A DNA stretch of 16,032 nucleotides from RUG191 sp045642225 (GTDB lineage Bacteria; Bacillota; Clostridia; Lachnospirales; Lachnospiraceae). The stretch's first letter is position 1. Each line of letters begins with the position of its first letter. A program made the translations under genes and the position numbers. Location: assembly GCA_045642225.1 (NCBI GenBank), contig JAZUIN010000037.1, positions 1 through 16,032 of the forward strand, given 5' to 3'. Below the pieces are notes generated by a model, which was given only the letters and a program-made list of their open reading frames with translations, was not told the origin of the DNA and searched no databases. Shown in pieces: positions 6,791 to 13,163 of this stretch.

Positions 6791-7008
6791 TTATGAGTAC
6801 ATTGTTTCAATGTAGTCCCATAAAGTTGTTACATGTACGAGGCAGATTCCTTTAATCTTTCTGACAGCATTTGCCTCTTTTGCCAGATTCATGAAGGTGC
6901 GCTCTCCGATAGAGAAAAGCTCTGCACCTTCCCTGTAGCGAACGTATTCCTTCTGACCTGGAATTACCATTTCTTCTAACCCTATATCGGTTTTCTTGCT
7001 TTTGACAT
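6791..7008 (-). pseudogene. Excisionase-like small protein, frame-broken after the start
   Basis: A reading frame ending at 6791 contains PGQKEYVRYREGAELFSIG, then ERTFMNLAKEANAVRKI and LWDYIETMYS. This is the pattern of Tn916-type Xis/DUF6462 winged-helix proteins that direct the integrase toward excision. The start with a fitting GGAGGA site is the ATG at 7006-7008 (MSKARK), but its frame stops after eight codons. One extra A in the A4 run at about codon 6 would join it to the main frame (TDIGLEEMVIPGQ), giving about 72 residues. Alternatively a shorter 59-residue form could start at the ATG at 6968-6970, whose ribosome site is weak. It precedes the integrase by about 140 bases, the normal order. 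Confidence 0.7.
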
Positions 7009-7063
7009 TATATTTTCCTCCTGTAAATTCTAATAAATGTATTCGCTGTAAACATCTTTGTTT

Positions 7064-8083
7064 TTAGCTATTTCTGCATCGAATTTCTTTTCCTGTTTTG
7101 CGCTTAAGGACGACTTCACATCCCCCTGCGCTACTTGCGATGCTTTTCTTTAATGCTTCGATTTCGCACACTGGCATCAACTGAAACTTTTCTTTTCTGC
7201 CACAATAAACAGCATAGATGTACCATTTTTTCTCAAGTAACTCCATGGCAAACTGATGTCTTGCATAATACTCGCTTGCATCCATAGCAACCTGAATTGC
7301 GTTCCACAGAGCTTCCTTCGTAGCCTTTGATACCTTCTTCGATTCAAGAATACGAATAGTAAAATCTGCATCCAATCCAGACCTCGCTGCATCCTTGATA
7401 AGCTCTGCCTTTTCTTCCGACATATCATCGCAACAAGCCACATACAGCGTCATCTTTTCTGCATTTGTTGCATCTGGCATGGACAAAATCTTATCTGGTG
7501 TGATGACATTGCTCATTGGATTTCGTCTGGTCATCAATTCCTTATAATGCCCCATATTTTCCAAAACCTTTTCCCTTAGAAATTTATTGAAGGTTCGAAA
7601 AATATTCCATTCCTGAACATTTACTTTACAAAGATTATTCCCTAGTATATTGTGCTCTGGATCAAACTCATCTAAAAGCAGATCATCTGGAATTTCCGCC
7701 ATAAACGATTCCATAAGCATCGTCTTTTCATCAATCTGTGGATGGCGGTCCGCAAAAAAAGGGGGGAACTGACTGTCCTTATACAGCCCCACCTTCTCCG
7801 GACCGATTTTTACAGATGAAAGCAACAAAGTTTTCTGGTTGAGATTATTCATAAGAATCTGTGCCTCAAGCTCTGCTATTTTCTGATCCAGCTTACTAAT
7901 GTGATTTTTGTAATAGTCGCGGCACTTACCGATTTGCTCCAGCAGATTATGATTTTGCTGTTCAAGCTCTTGTTCTCGCTGTGTCATACATTCCAGCTTT
8001 TCGTTCAAAGCTCTTATTTTTCTAGAGCTATCATCGTATTTAGACCAGTGAAAAATGTCTTCAAGTGCCTCTTGTAATCTCAA
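7064..8083 (-). CDS. Hypothetical coiled-coil protein, 339 aa
   Basis: Not recognised. It starts with TTG, with AGGA seven bases upstream; no ATG is available nearby. Residues about 18-80 are heptad-rich (KIRALNEKLECMTQREQE, NHNLLEQIGKCRDYYKN), a clear coiled coil. The rest is mixed helical with no motif I can name, ending in a basic segment (VVLKRKTGKEIRCRNS). No signal peptide or membrane segment. It follows a small acidic protein by 9 bases and precedes the excisionase and integrase, so it is probably cargo or an accessory gene of the same element. Confidence 0.72.
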   Translation of the reverse strand: MRLQEALEDIFHWSKYDDSSRKIRALNEKLECMTQREQELEQQNHNLLEQIGKCRDYYKNHISKLDQKIAELEAQILMNNLNQKTLLLSSVKIGPEKVGLYKDSQFPPFFADRHPQIDEKTMLMESFMAEIPDDLLLDEFDPEHNILGNNLCKVNVQEWNIFRTFNKFLREKVLENMGHYKELMTRRNPMSNVITPDKILSMPDATNAEKMTLYVACCDDMSEEKAELIKDAARSGLDADFTIRILESKKVSKATKEALWNAIQVAMDASEYYARHQFAMELLEKKWYIYAVYCGRKEKFQLMPVCEIEALKKSIASSAGGCEVVLKRKTGKEIRCRNS

Positions 8084-8092
8084 TGCTGTGTC

Positions 8093-8323
8093 CTAATAAA
8101 TGAATAAGTCTCCATCCATTTCACATAATAATTCCATATCATTTGATGTGACTTGATTCACATTTGCTCTTGCTATTGACTCAGGCTTAGCACAATCTAC
8201 CATTAGATACTCTTTGACATCTGGTATTGGAGCTTCCATTCCTTCGCACTCTGAAAGGCACTCATAAATATCGATGTAGGTTGCTATGTGCTTTAGCATT
8301 TCTGCTAGTTTTTTATTTTCCAT
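8093..8323 (-). CDS. Small acidic hypothetical protein, 76 aa
   Basis: Start MENKKLAEMLKHIATYIDI with AAGGAGG nine bases upstream; the frame stays open to 8416 but that longer N-terminus has no ribosome site. The sequence is acidic and ends with CEMDGDLFIY. The family is not recognised. It is the first gene of the pair with the coiled-coil protein and lies just downstream of the repeat array, which may carry its promoter or regulatory sites. Confidence 0.65.
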   Translation of the reverse strand: MENKKLAEMLKHIATYIDIYECLSECEGMEAPIPDVKEYLMVDCAKPESIARANVNQVTSNDMELLCEMDGDLFIY

Positions 8324-8427
8324 AAAATTTGTCCTCCTTATGATTTTTGTTGATTGATAGTTACTTCTGAGGCAATCATTCACCGGCGCCTGTGAATGCA
8401 GATGCAAATGAAACATCTATCTCTCTG

Positions 8428-8806
8428 CCTCTATTAGGTACTTAGGGTCAAAAAAAGGTGATTACAAATAATCCATTAATTTTTTTCTTCCCTTATGTAA
8501 CTCATTTGGGTTGAAAAAATCCGTATTACTAAACTACAGTTAAAATTTTTTATTTTTTCTGACCCTTACATCATTCACTTGGGTGCAATTTTTTTCGAAT
8601 CTCCAGTTTCTTTATTTGATTTTTTGTTTGCCCTTTATATTGCATATGGGAAGAAAAGCTTCTGTTGTCGCAATTATTTGAAAAACTTTTTCAAATAATT
8701 TGAATCCTTCACTATCACCTTTCATATGGAATATGGGAACAAAATTGCTTAATCTTCCTTTTTTCATCAAAAATTTTCTGCCATCCTCCTTTATAAGGGA
8801 TATGGG
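8428..8806. repeat. Array of six degenerate 20-21 bp repeats with AT-rich spacers
   Basis: Units at 8428-8447, 8490-8510, 8563-8583, 8631-8650, 8717-8737 and 8787-8806. Each begins with a C-rich CCT/CCC followed by T-rich sequence and ends in GGG; the right half of the last three is ATATGGGAA. The general form is CCCTTTATA-N4-ATATGGG, a rough palindrome. GGG-to-GGG distances are 63, 73, 67, 87 and 69. The right flank of each is A-rich. Spacers do not resemble one another. It could be a set of protein-binding sites: iterons, a centromere-like partition site, or operators for the gene at 8323. It is too degenerate for CRISPR. Confidence 0.6.
8672..8700. repeat. 29-bp near-perfect palindrome inside the repeat array
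   Basis: Two 14-base arms, AATTATTTGAAAAA and its exact complement, around one central C. It lies in the spacer between the fourth and fifth array repeats. Possible roles are a strong dimer-binding site, a cruciform or an RNA hairpin. Confidence 0.6.
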
Positions 8807-8933
8807 AACAAATCCGAAAAATTCACGATTTTAAGCCGAATATTTACAAAAATTTATATTTTATCCAAACCGCAGCTTCCCTGCGCAAACAAATCAGGAA
8901 CTTCCGCAAGGTCTTTGACAGACAAAATTAGGT

Positions 8934-8966
8934 AAAAAAATAGAGTGTCAGCACATCTGACACTCT
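8934..8966 (-). terminator. Intrinsic terminator downstream of the 310-aa gene operon
   Basis: A perfect 10-bp stem, AGAGTGTCAG (8942-8951) and CTGACACTCT (8957-8966), with a 5-base loop. On the minus strand it is followed by A and T7. It is likely the end of the transcript that includes 9235-10167. Confidence 0.78.
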
Positions 8967-9234
8967 GTCTTACGATTTTCTCCATTTTAAATTGTATTAC
9001 CGCTAAACCCGCATAAACACTGGCCTGCAGCTATTCTGCGCAAACAAAACGCACTTGTCATGACATGTCCATCCATGAAAACACGTTTTTTCTTCAAAAA
9101 CTGCCTCCGCAGAGGGGTCTGCGTATTGTCCACCCACTGCCAAAATTTCTTTAAAAGCATTAGCAGGATACGCCTAAAGTTGCATGCATTTAGGCAGAGA
9201 ACCACGCTTCTATGGCGCGTGCAGAAGTATTTTT
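8967..9234 (-). other. More GC-rich patch with gene debris, no confident gene
   Basis: One minus frame (8987-9205) encodes 72 residues (LLMLLKKFWQWVDNTQTP and others). A second frame over the same bases reads NAFKEILAVGGQYADPSA and EEKTCFHGWTCHDKCV without a start. Neither is recognised and both cannot be real. A 7-bp hairpin GCCTAAA/TTTAGGC (9172-9195) lies here. A 22-bp segment at 9027-9048 is repeated at 8872-8893 with three mismatches. The patch could be an old insertion remnant or a structured RNA. Confidence 0.3.
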
Positions 9235-10167
9235 CTACTGTTCCTCTCTTATCTGCTTTGCTATTCTTGACAAAATAGTTCTCTCAGCTTCTTCCTTAAA
9301 ATTCATTTTCTCATCTATATGCTTTACAACCGGACGCATATCCGCTGATGATTTTGTTAATCCATTTACATAGGTCGTCTCAACAACAACATATCCATTT
9401 TGAATTGCCTTTTTAGAATCAATCTTACTATGCAATCCAGAAATATTCATTAATTCGTTCGTTATTATTTCAGATTCAATATTTAACCCCTGGGTAGAAT
9501 TTGATTGGTACGACACGTTCTTTATTGTAAGATTTGCCGCTTCAAATTCTTCTATTGTTCTTTCTTGATTTTCTCTTATCGCATCTAAAAGCTCAGATTC
9601 AGGATTCGGGATCTGATATTTTATATTTATTTTTTGAACCGGTTCTGACAATAACTCTGATTTAAGTTCATCCAAATCAATTCCCTCAGTATATTGACTA
9701 AGAGAAAATTTATAAGATAAATCAGCATTTTCACACGCATTATTCATAATTCCTTCAAATGCCAATAAAACTTCTTTATAACCAAATCGTTGTGTTCTTT
9801 GGTATGCTATCATTTCTCTGAAAACATCATAATAAAATTCAACACCCTCTGTATTTGGTATTTTTTTAGAATCCAAATCTTTCGTCTGCTCATTAAAGTC
9901 TTTATAGTGAATAAATGATTTCTTGTATATATATCCCTGTATATAGGTATCATTTTTCTCTTTTATGGAAAGTGAATACTCTATTTCTTCCGAGGTAAAT
10001 TCATCATCTACTTTTATAGGTCGGTCATATGTATATGAACTTCCATCATTTAGAACACCCATTACTCTTTCTAAGATTCTTCTAAATGAAACTCTATCAT
10101 TTAAAACATCATCTATATCGTGCGAAATCATATTTACTTTACCAAAGTATAATGCCATTGTTGCCAC
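9235..10167 (-). CDS. Hypothetical cytosolic protein, 310 aa, paired with a membrane protein
   Basis: Starts with GTG; GGAGG lies eight bases upstream, which decides it over the ATG three codons later. The N-terminus is ALYFGKVNMISHDIDDV, then RILERVMGVL, a YKEVLLAFEGIMNNA helix, and a long mixed alpha/beta C-terminal half ending in a charged helix (KEEAERTILSRIAKQI). No membrane segment, no Walker or nuclease motif. I do not recognise the family with certainty; its style is that of DUF4747/DUF6731-like proteins often found in accessory islands, a weak impression only. It begins 17 bases after the stop of the membrane protein gene and ends before a strong terminator, so the two form the end of one operon. 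Confidence 0.78.
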   Translation of the reverse strand: MATMALYFGKVNMISHDIDDVLNDRVSFRRILERVMGVLNDGSSYTYDRPIKVDDEFTSEEIEYSLSIKEKNDTYIQGYIYKKSFIHYKDFNEQTKDLDSKKIPNTEGVEFYYDVFREMIAYQRTQRFGYKEVLLAFEGIMNNACENADLSYKFSLSQYTEGIDLDELKSELLSEPVQKINIKYQIPNPESELLDAIRENQERTIEEFEAANLTIKNVSYQSNSTQGLNIESEIITNELMNISGLHSKIDSKKAIQNGYVVVETTYVNGLTKSSADMRPVVKHIDEKMNFKEEAERTILSRIAKQIREEQ

Positions 10168-10184
10168 GTTATTATCCTCCTAAG

Positions 10185-10886
10185 TTAAACTATTCTATAA
10201 CAAAATGCCCAAAGAATGCTAGAAATAATATAGGCTTCACCCAAAATTACAATTGCCTTCGCTAACTTGTATTTTATTATTGAGCAATAGTTATTATATA
10301 TACAATCCCATACCATCAATGCTTGTGCCGGATTCTCATTCTTTGTAAGTACTGTGCTTTCATAATCTCTAGCACTTTTGTGCATCATTTTCCAATGTTT
10401 CCAATTAGGTAAATCAAAAAAATCCTCCTTAATTGTTGGAATGTTTACTTCGATATTATGACTTCCGACATCAAAAGTTACTGTTGCATTCTTTAACTCC
10501 TGGTAAGCATTTTCGCCATTAAAAAGTACATTATGTGATTTTCTTTTTATAAACGCCCATCTTTGCCACTCTTTTCCAGGTTCAAGCTGTCTAAATAGCA
10601 CATATATATTTGATAAAAAATGATCATAACAACTACTCATTGTCAATGAAAATATTGCAACAATCGACGAACCAAACGTTGCAAAAATTGATCCCAACGC
10701 AATTGTATCTGACAAATTATTCTTATCTTTAATGCATAACTTAAAAACCAAAAATGTTGTAATAACTGCCACTACAATCAATGCGGCATAAATATAATGA
10801 TAGTACTGAATTTTCCTTACATGTACTTTGTCTGTGGTAGTATATTTCTGAACACTACCAGAATTGATAATATAAAACTCCTTCAT
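10185..10886 (-). CDS. Multi-pass membrane protein, 233 aa
   Basis: Start ATG with AGGAG eight bases upstream. Two hydrophobic helices lie near the N-terminus: YIYAALIVVAVITTFLVFKL (about 32-51) and a glycine/serine-rich IALGSIFATFGSSIVAIFSL (about 61-80). A soluble middle of about 120 residues follows (WQRWAFIKRKS, NWKHWKMMHKSARDYES). A third hydrophobic helix is at the C-terminus (ILGEAYIISSILWAF). The paired N-terminal helices recall 2TM effector proteins such as SLATT-type domains, but no diagnostic motif was seen. It lies 26 bases downstream of the truncated helicase gene and is paired with the 310-residue protein. A membrane effector with a cytosolic partner is a plausible but untested reading. 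Confidence 0.78.
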   Translation of the reverse strand: MKEFYIINSGSVQKYTTTDKVHVRKIQYYHYIYAALIVVAVITTFLVFKLCIKDKNNLSDTIALGSIFATFGSSIVAIFSLTMSSCYDHFLSNIYVLFRQLEPGKEWQRWAFIKRKSHNVLFNGENAYQELKNATVTFDVGSHNIEVNIPTIKEDFFDLPNWKHWKMMHKSARDYESTVLTKNENPAQALMVWDCIYNNYCSIIKYKLAKAIVILGEAYIISSILWAFCYRIV

Positions 10887-10912
10887 CCATGCCTCTCCTA
10901 CATATTAATATT

Positions 10913-11389
10913 TTATAATTCATCAATTCCACAGCGAATTAGATACTTATATATTTCTTCATAATACCTATTGTCTCTTGTAGCATCTTCTTCCTCGTCG
11001 ACTCCTCTTGGCACGAATATAATCATACCCTGCCTTGCTCTTGTCAAGAGAACTCTATATGAATTAACCAGATAACGTTTCTGTTCAACCTTATTTCGCC
11101 GCATCCATTTTGTACCTCTAAAGTTAAAGTGTTCCCATTCATTATCATTTTTACGGCGCAAATCTGCATCCCAACATACAACAGCCCAATCAATTTCTAA
11201 ACCTTGAACTTTAAATTCACATGCTACAACTTCCATCATATTTGATGAACGTAGATCATCACTTGGGGCCAAGAACCAATTTTTTACGTCTATTTCTGTA
11301 GGAACATAAATACCTTCTGGTTTCAATCTTTGAGCACTGCTACATGCTAAAACCCCACATCTCTGCGAACCTCTAACATGGCTTTTCAC
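10913..11389 (-). pseudogene. C-terminal remnant of a DUF2075 (Schlafen-like) helicase
   Basis: The frame gives 158 residues from a GTG. VACEFKVQGLEIDWAVVCWD and NSYRVLLTRARQGMIIFVP are the characteristic C-terminal helicase motifs (V and VI, ending in the TRAR arginine region) of DUF2075 ATPases, normally several hundred residues long. Walker A and B motifs and the rest of the N-terminal part are missing. The in-frame sequence just before the GTG reads KKW, which fits the family, and then meets a stop, so the gene is cut at about 11390-11400. The upstream sequence belongs to a different gene (see 11373-11417). It cannot hydrolyse ATP, but it is still placed between a good promoter and the membrane/310-aa pair, so it may be transcribed. 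Confidence 0.8.
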
Positions 11390-11417
11390 CCATTTCTTTT
11401 ACTGTTAAATATTCCAT
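11373..11417 (-). pseudogene. 14-residue stub of an HTH (YLTVKEM-type) gene
   Basis: MEYLTVKEMGEKPC then TAG. The first twelve residues match the start of small HTH_17/MerR-like proteins that begin YLTVKEM and usually continue EKWG. AAATGGGTGAAAAG (14 bases) here reads EMGEK in the HTH frame and KWVKS in the helicase frame, so the join probably occurred at sequence shared by the two genes. GGAGG lies five bases before the ATG, so the ribosome site and promoter of the lost HTH gene now lead into the helicase remnant. Confidence 0.6.
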
Positions 11418-11454
11418 TAATGCCTCCTAAAAATAGACACAATACGACATGATT

Positions 11455-11493
11455 ATTATATTTCATTTTCTCGAAACATTCAACTTCTCGAAA
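11455..11493 (-). promoter_or_regulatory. Sigma-70 type promoter with flanking direct repeats
   Basis: Minus strand: -35 TTGAAT (11478-11483), 17 bp, -10 TATAAT (11455-11460). TTCTCGAAA occurs on the plus strand at 11468-11476 (in the spacer) and 11485-11493 (just upstream of the -35), 17 bp apart, a plausible operator pair. It leads to the HTH stub and the genes after it. Confidence 0.6.
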
Positions 11494-11654
11494 TTTATAA
11501 TTCAATTAAAAGTGACAATTAGTAGCCTACTATCTATTATGCATATTCCATGTACTAAAAAATGGACTCATATAACAAACCCGCCTGAAAATATCAAGTT
11601 TTGGCCAATAATTTCAGCTTTCTTGACATTCCCAGATGGGTTGTTTTGTTGTAA

Positions 11655-12065
11655 TCAAGCGCTTAAGGATAAGCGTGATAAATATTCTATTTCTCTATCT
11701 CTGCCATGTATAAGAGATAGTATTATCTCAGCCATTAGTTTAATAAATACTTCTTTTGCAACAACAATGGCAACTTTTCTCACATACGACATGAATTTAC
11801 TTTTTATAAGTCTGTTATACAGGCACCTTAGCATTGGAAAACTCAACTTGATTTCTAAAGTATAAGTTTTTGTCCCCACTAAACGTATCATATAACGTTG
11901 TTCATAGCTTTTTAGAAACTCTATTGCAGATTTTCTATCCTCAATCACTATGCTTTCCGTTTCCTCAAAGTAATCAATGAGATCTCGGCACATGTTTACA
12001 AATACTTCGTCAGCAAATGATAATAATTTAATACTATCATTCCTAGTTTTAATTTCGATTTTCAT
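11655..12065 (-). CDS. Hypothetical protein, 136 aa, third gene of the PIN operon
   Basis: The start MKIEIKTRNDSIKLLSFAD is chosen because AGGAG lies six bases upstream; the frame extends to 12137 without a ribosome site. The middle is charged (DYFEETESIVIEDRKS), and the C-terminal part is basic and hydrophobic (KVAIVVAKEVFIKLMAEII), a possible amphipathic or membrane-associated helix. The family is not recognised. It follows the 60-residue membrane peptide by about 90 bases and is probably co-transcribed. From 11494 to 11654 no gene or clear signal was found. Confidence 0.6.
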   Translation of the reverse strand: MKIEIKTRNDSIKLLSFADEVFVNMCRDLIDYFEETESIVIEDRKSAIEFLKSYEQRYMIRLVGTKTYTLEIKLSFPMLRCLYNRLIKSKFMSYVRKVAIVVAKEVFIKLMAEIILSLIHGRDREIEYLSRLSLSA

Positions 12066-12158
12066 TCGTATCTCCTGACTATTAGTATTTATAAAAATTT
12101 TAGCACCTCCAAAAGCTTTATTCAACGTTATAACCAAACTTAAGCAACAGGAACTAAT

Positions 12159-12341
12159 CTATGCTACCTCCTTTGTTGCAATCTCAGCAAAGGTTTTTAT
12201 GCCACATATTGCAACACCTGATATACATGCTGTAATAAGTACTGCCGCGGCCGGCCAGTCACTTAAGTTCATATTAATATTAGTATTTTTGATAACCTCT
12301 GTTATCCCTTGTTTCGATATGTTCATTACTTCCTTTTCCAT
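12159..12341 (-). CDS. Small membrane peptide, 60 aa
   Basis: AAAGGAG lies six bases before the ATG and the gene begins 13 bases after the PIN-like gene stops. After a polar N-terminus (MEKEVMNISKQGITEVI) comes one hydrophobic helix, WPAAAVLITACISGVAICGI (about residues 29-48), then a short charged end. It resembles a holin-like or toxin-like single-pass peptide in size only; no family was recognised. Its neighbours both carry hydrophobic C-terminal segments, so a shared membrane location is likely. Confidence 0.65.
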   Translation of the reverse strand: MEKEVMNISKQGITEVIKNTNINMNLSDWPAAAVLITACISGVAICGIKTFAEIATKEVA

Positions 12342-12354
12342 AAAATACTCCTTT

Positions 12355-13038
12355 CTAGGCTACAACCTTTAAAATATTAACTAACTTGTCACTGTATTTT
12401 CCAATTAATAAACCTGCAAATAATGTTCCAAATGGTATTACTACTTTTGGTATCCATAACTCTTCTTTTTCCACAGACATATTAACTACCTTTACAACTT
12501 CTTTCACGATAACATCTGGCTTTACAACCACCATATCTTCTTCTGATGCGAAGCCAGGCAAAAGGTTGCCATTATCTGCAATAAAACACGTGGTAACTTT
12601 ATGTCCATGACAAGATAACTGATGATTAATATCTAAAGCATCCTTGCTTAACATTCTGTTATTTGTAATCAGCAAAATGCTTACGTCAGTTTTATCAAGA
12701 ATCAAATTGGAAAGAATTACTTTATCTGCAAATGCATAATCCATCTCATAATGAAAAACTTCTTCATCTTCAATTTCAAATATATCTCTATTCCCCGATA
12801 TAATTGATATAGCCTGATTTGCAGCCTCGGCCTTAATTCTATCCGCAGAATTATAATTTCTTATTAATTCAAGCCATACAACCTTCAGAACAATAATTTT
12901 CTTTTCAGTCTCATGCAATGTAGCTTTAACCTGCTTGACAAACTTTTTAAATCCCACATAATGCATAGCTGCTAAAGTACCAAGATATATTTTTTGCTAT
13001 GTTCTAACATACATAATATTTTTATTACATGTTTCCAT
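12355..13038 (-). CDS. Membrane-anchored PIN-like protein with an in-frame TAG at codon 14
   Basis: The only start with a good ribosome site (AAGGAG, 8 bases away) is ATG 13036-13038: METCNKNIMYVRT, then TAG (12997-12999), then QKIYLGTLAAMHYVGFKKF in the same frame. Without readthrough, a 203-residue product could begin at the ATG at 12966, which has no clear ribosome site. The fold looks PIN-like: KIYLGT where DT is usual, VVWLEL supplying the central acid, and LLITNNRMLSKDAL where TND is usual. Two catalytic aspartates therefore appear replaced (G and N). One hydrophobic helix near the C-terminus (VVIPFGTLFAGLLIG) would anchor it. It heads a three-gene operon divergent from an HTH regulator. 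It may be a decayed nuclease, a catalytically altered one, or a gene with a nonsense mutation or readthrough. Confidence 0.6.
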
Positions 13039-13041
13039 AAT

Positions 13042-13149
13042 GCGGTCTCCTTATAATAAATTGACAATTGAATTAATACATCGATGTTGGTATTATAATA
13101 GCATCATATAATGACCGCGTAAATTACGCATTTTACATATAATGACCGC
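13042..13149. promoter_or_regulatory. Symmetric bidirectional promoter with GACCGC operators
   Basis: The plus promoter is TTGAAT (13068-13073), 17 bp, TATTAT (13091-13096). The minus promoter is TTTACG (13118-13123), 17 bp, TATTAT (13095-13100). The two -10s overlap in the self-complementary TATTATAATA (13091-13100). CATATAATGACCGC occurs at 13105-13118 and again at 13136-13149, 31 bp (about three helical turns) apart. The palindrome GCGTAA-A-TTACGC (13117-13129) lies between them. An inverted GACCGC lies at 13042-13047, in the ribosome-site spacer of the PIN-like gene. The regulator at 13164 is the likely ligand. Confidence 0.65.
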
Positions 13150-13163
13150 ACAGGAGATTGTTT

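Noticed and set aside
8530..8556. Palindrome-like TTTAAC-TGTA-GTTTAG on the minus strand
   Set aside because: The spacer is four rather than five and one arm is poor, in very AT-rich sequence.
8428..8806. CRISPR array
   Set aside because: Repeats are too degenerate, spacing is uneven (63-87), spacers are AT-rich and low in complexity, and no cas gene is present.
11449..11865. Plus-strand 138-residue ORF
   Set aside because: It overlaps the minus-strand 136-residue gene, which has a good ribosome site, and also covers the promoter at 11455-11483; no ribosome site or family pattern of its own.
13158..13163. TTG start for the plus-strand regulator
   Set aside because: The ATG two codons later has the better AGGAG spacing.
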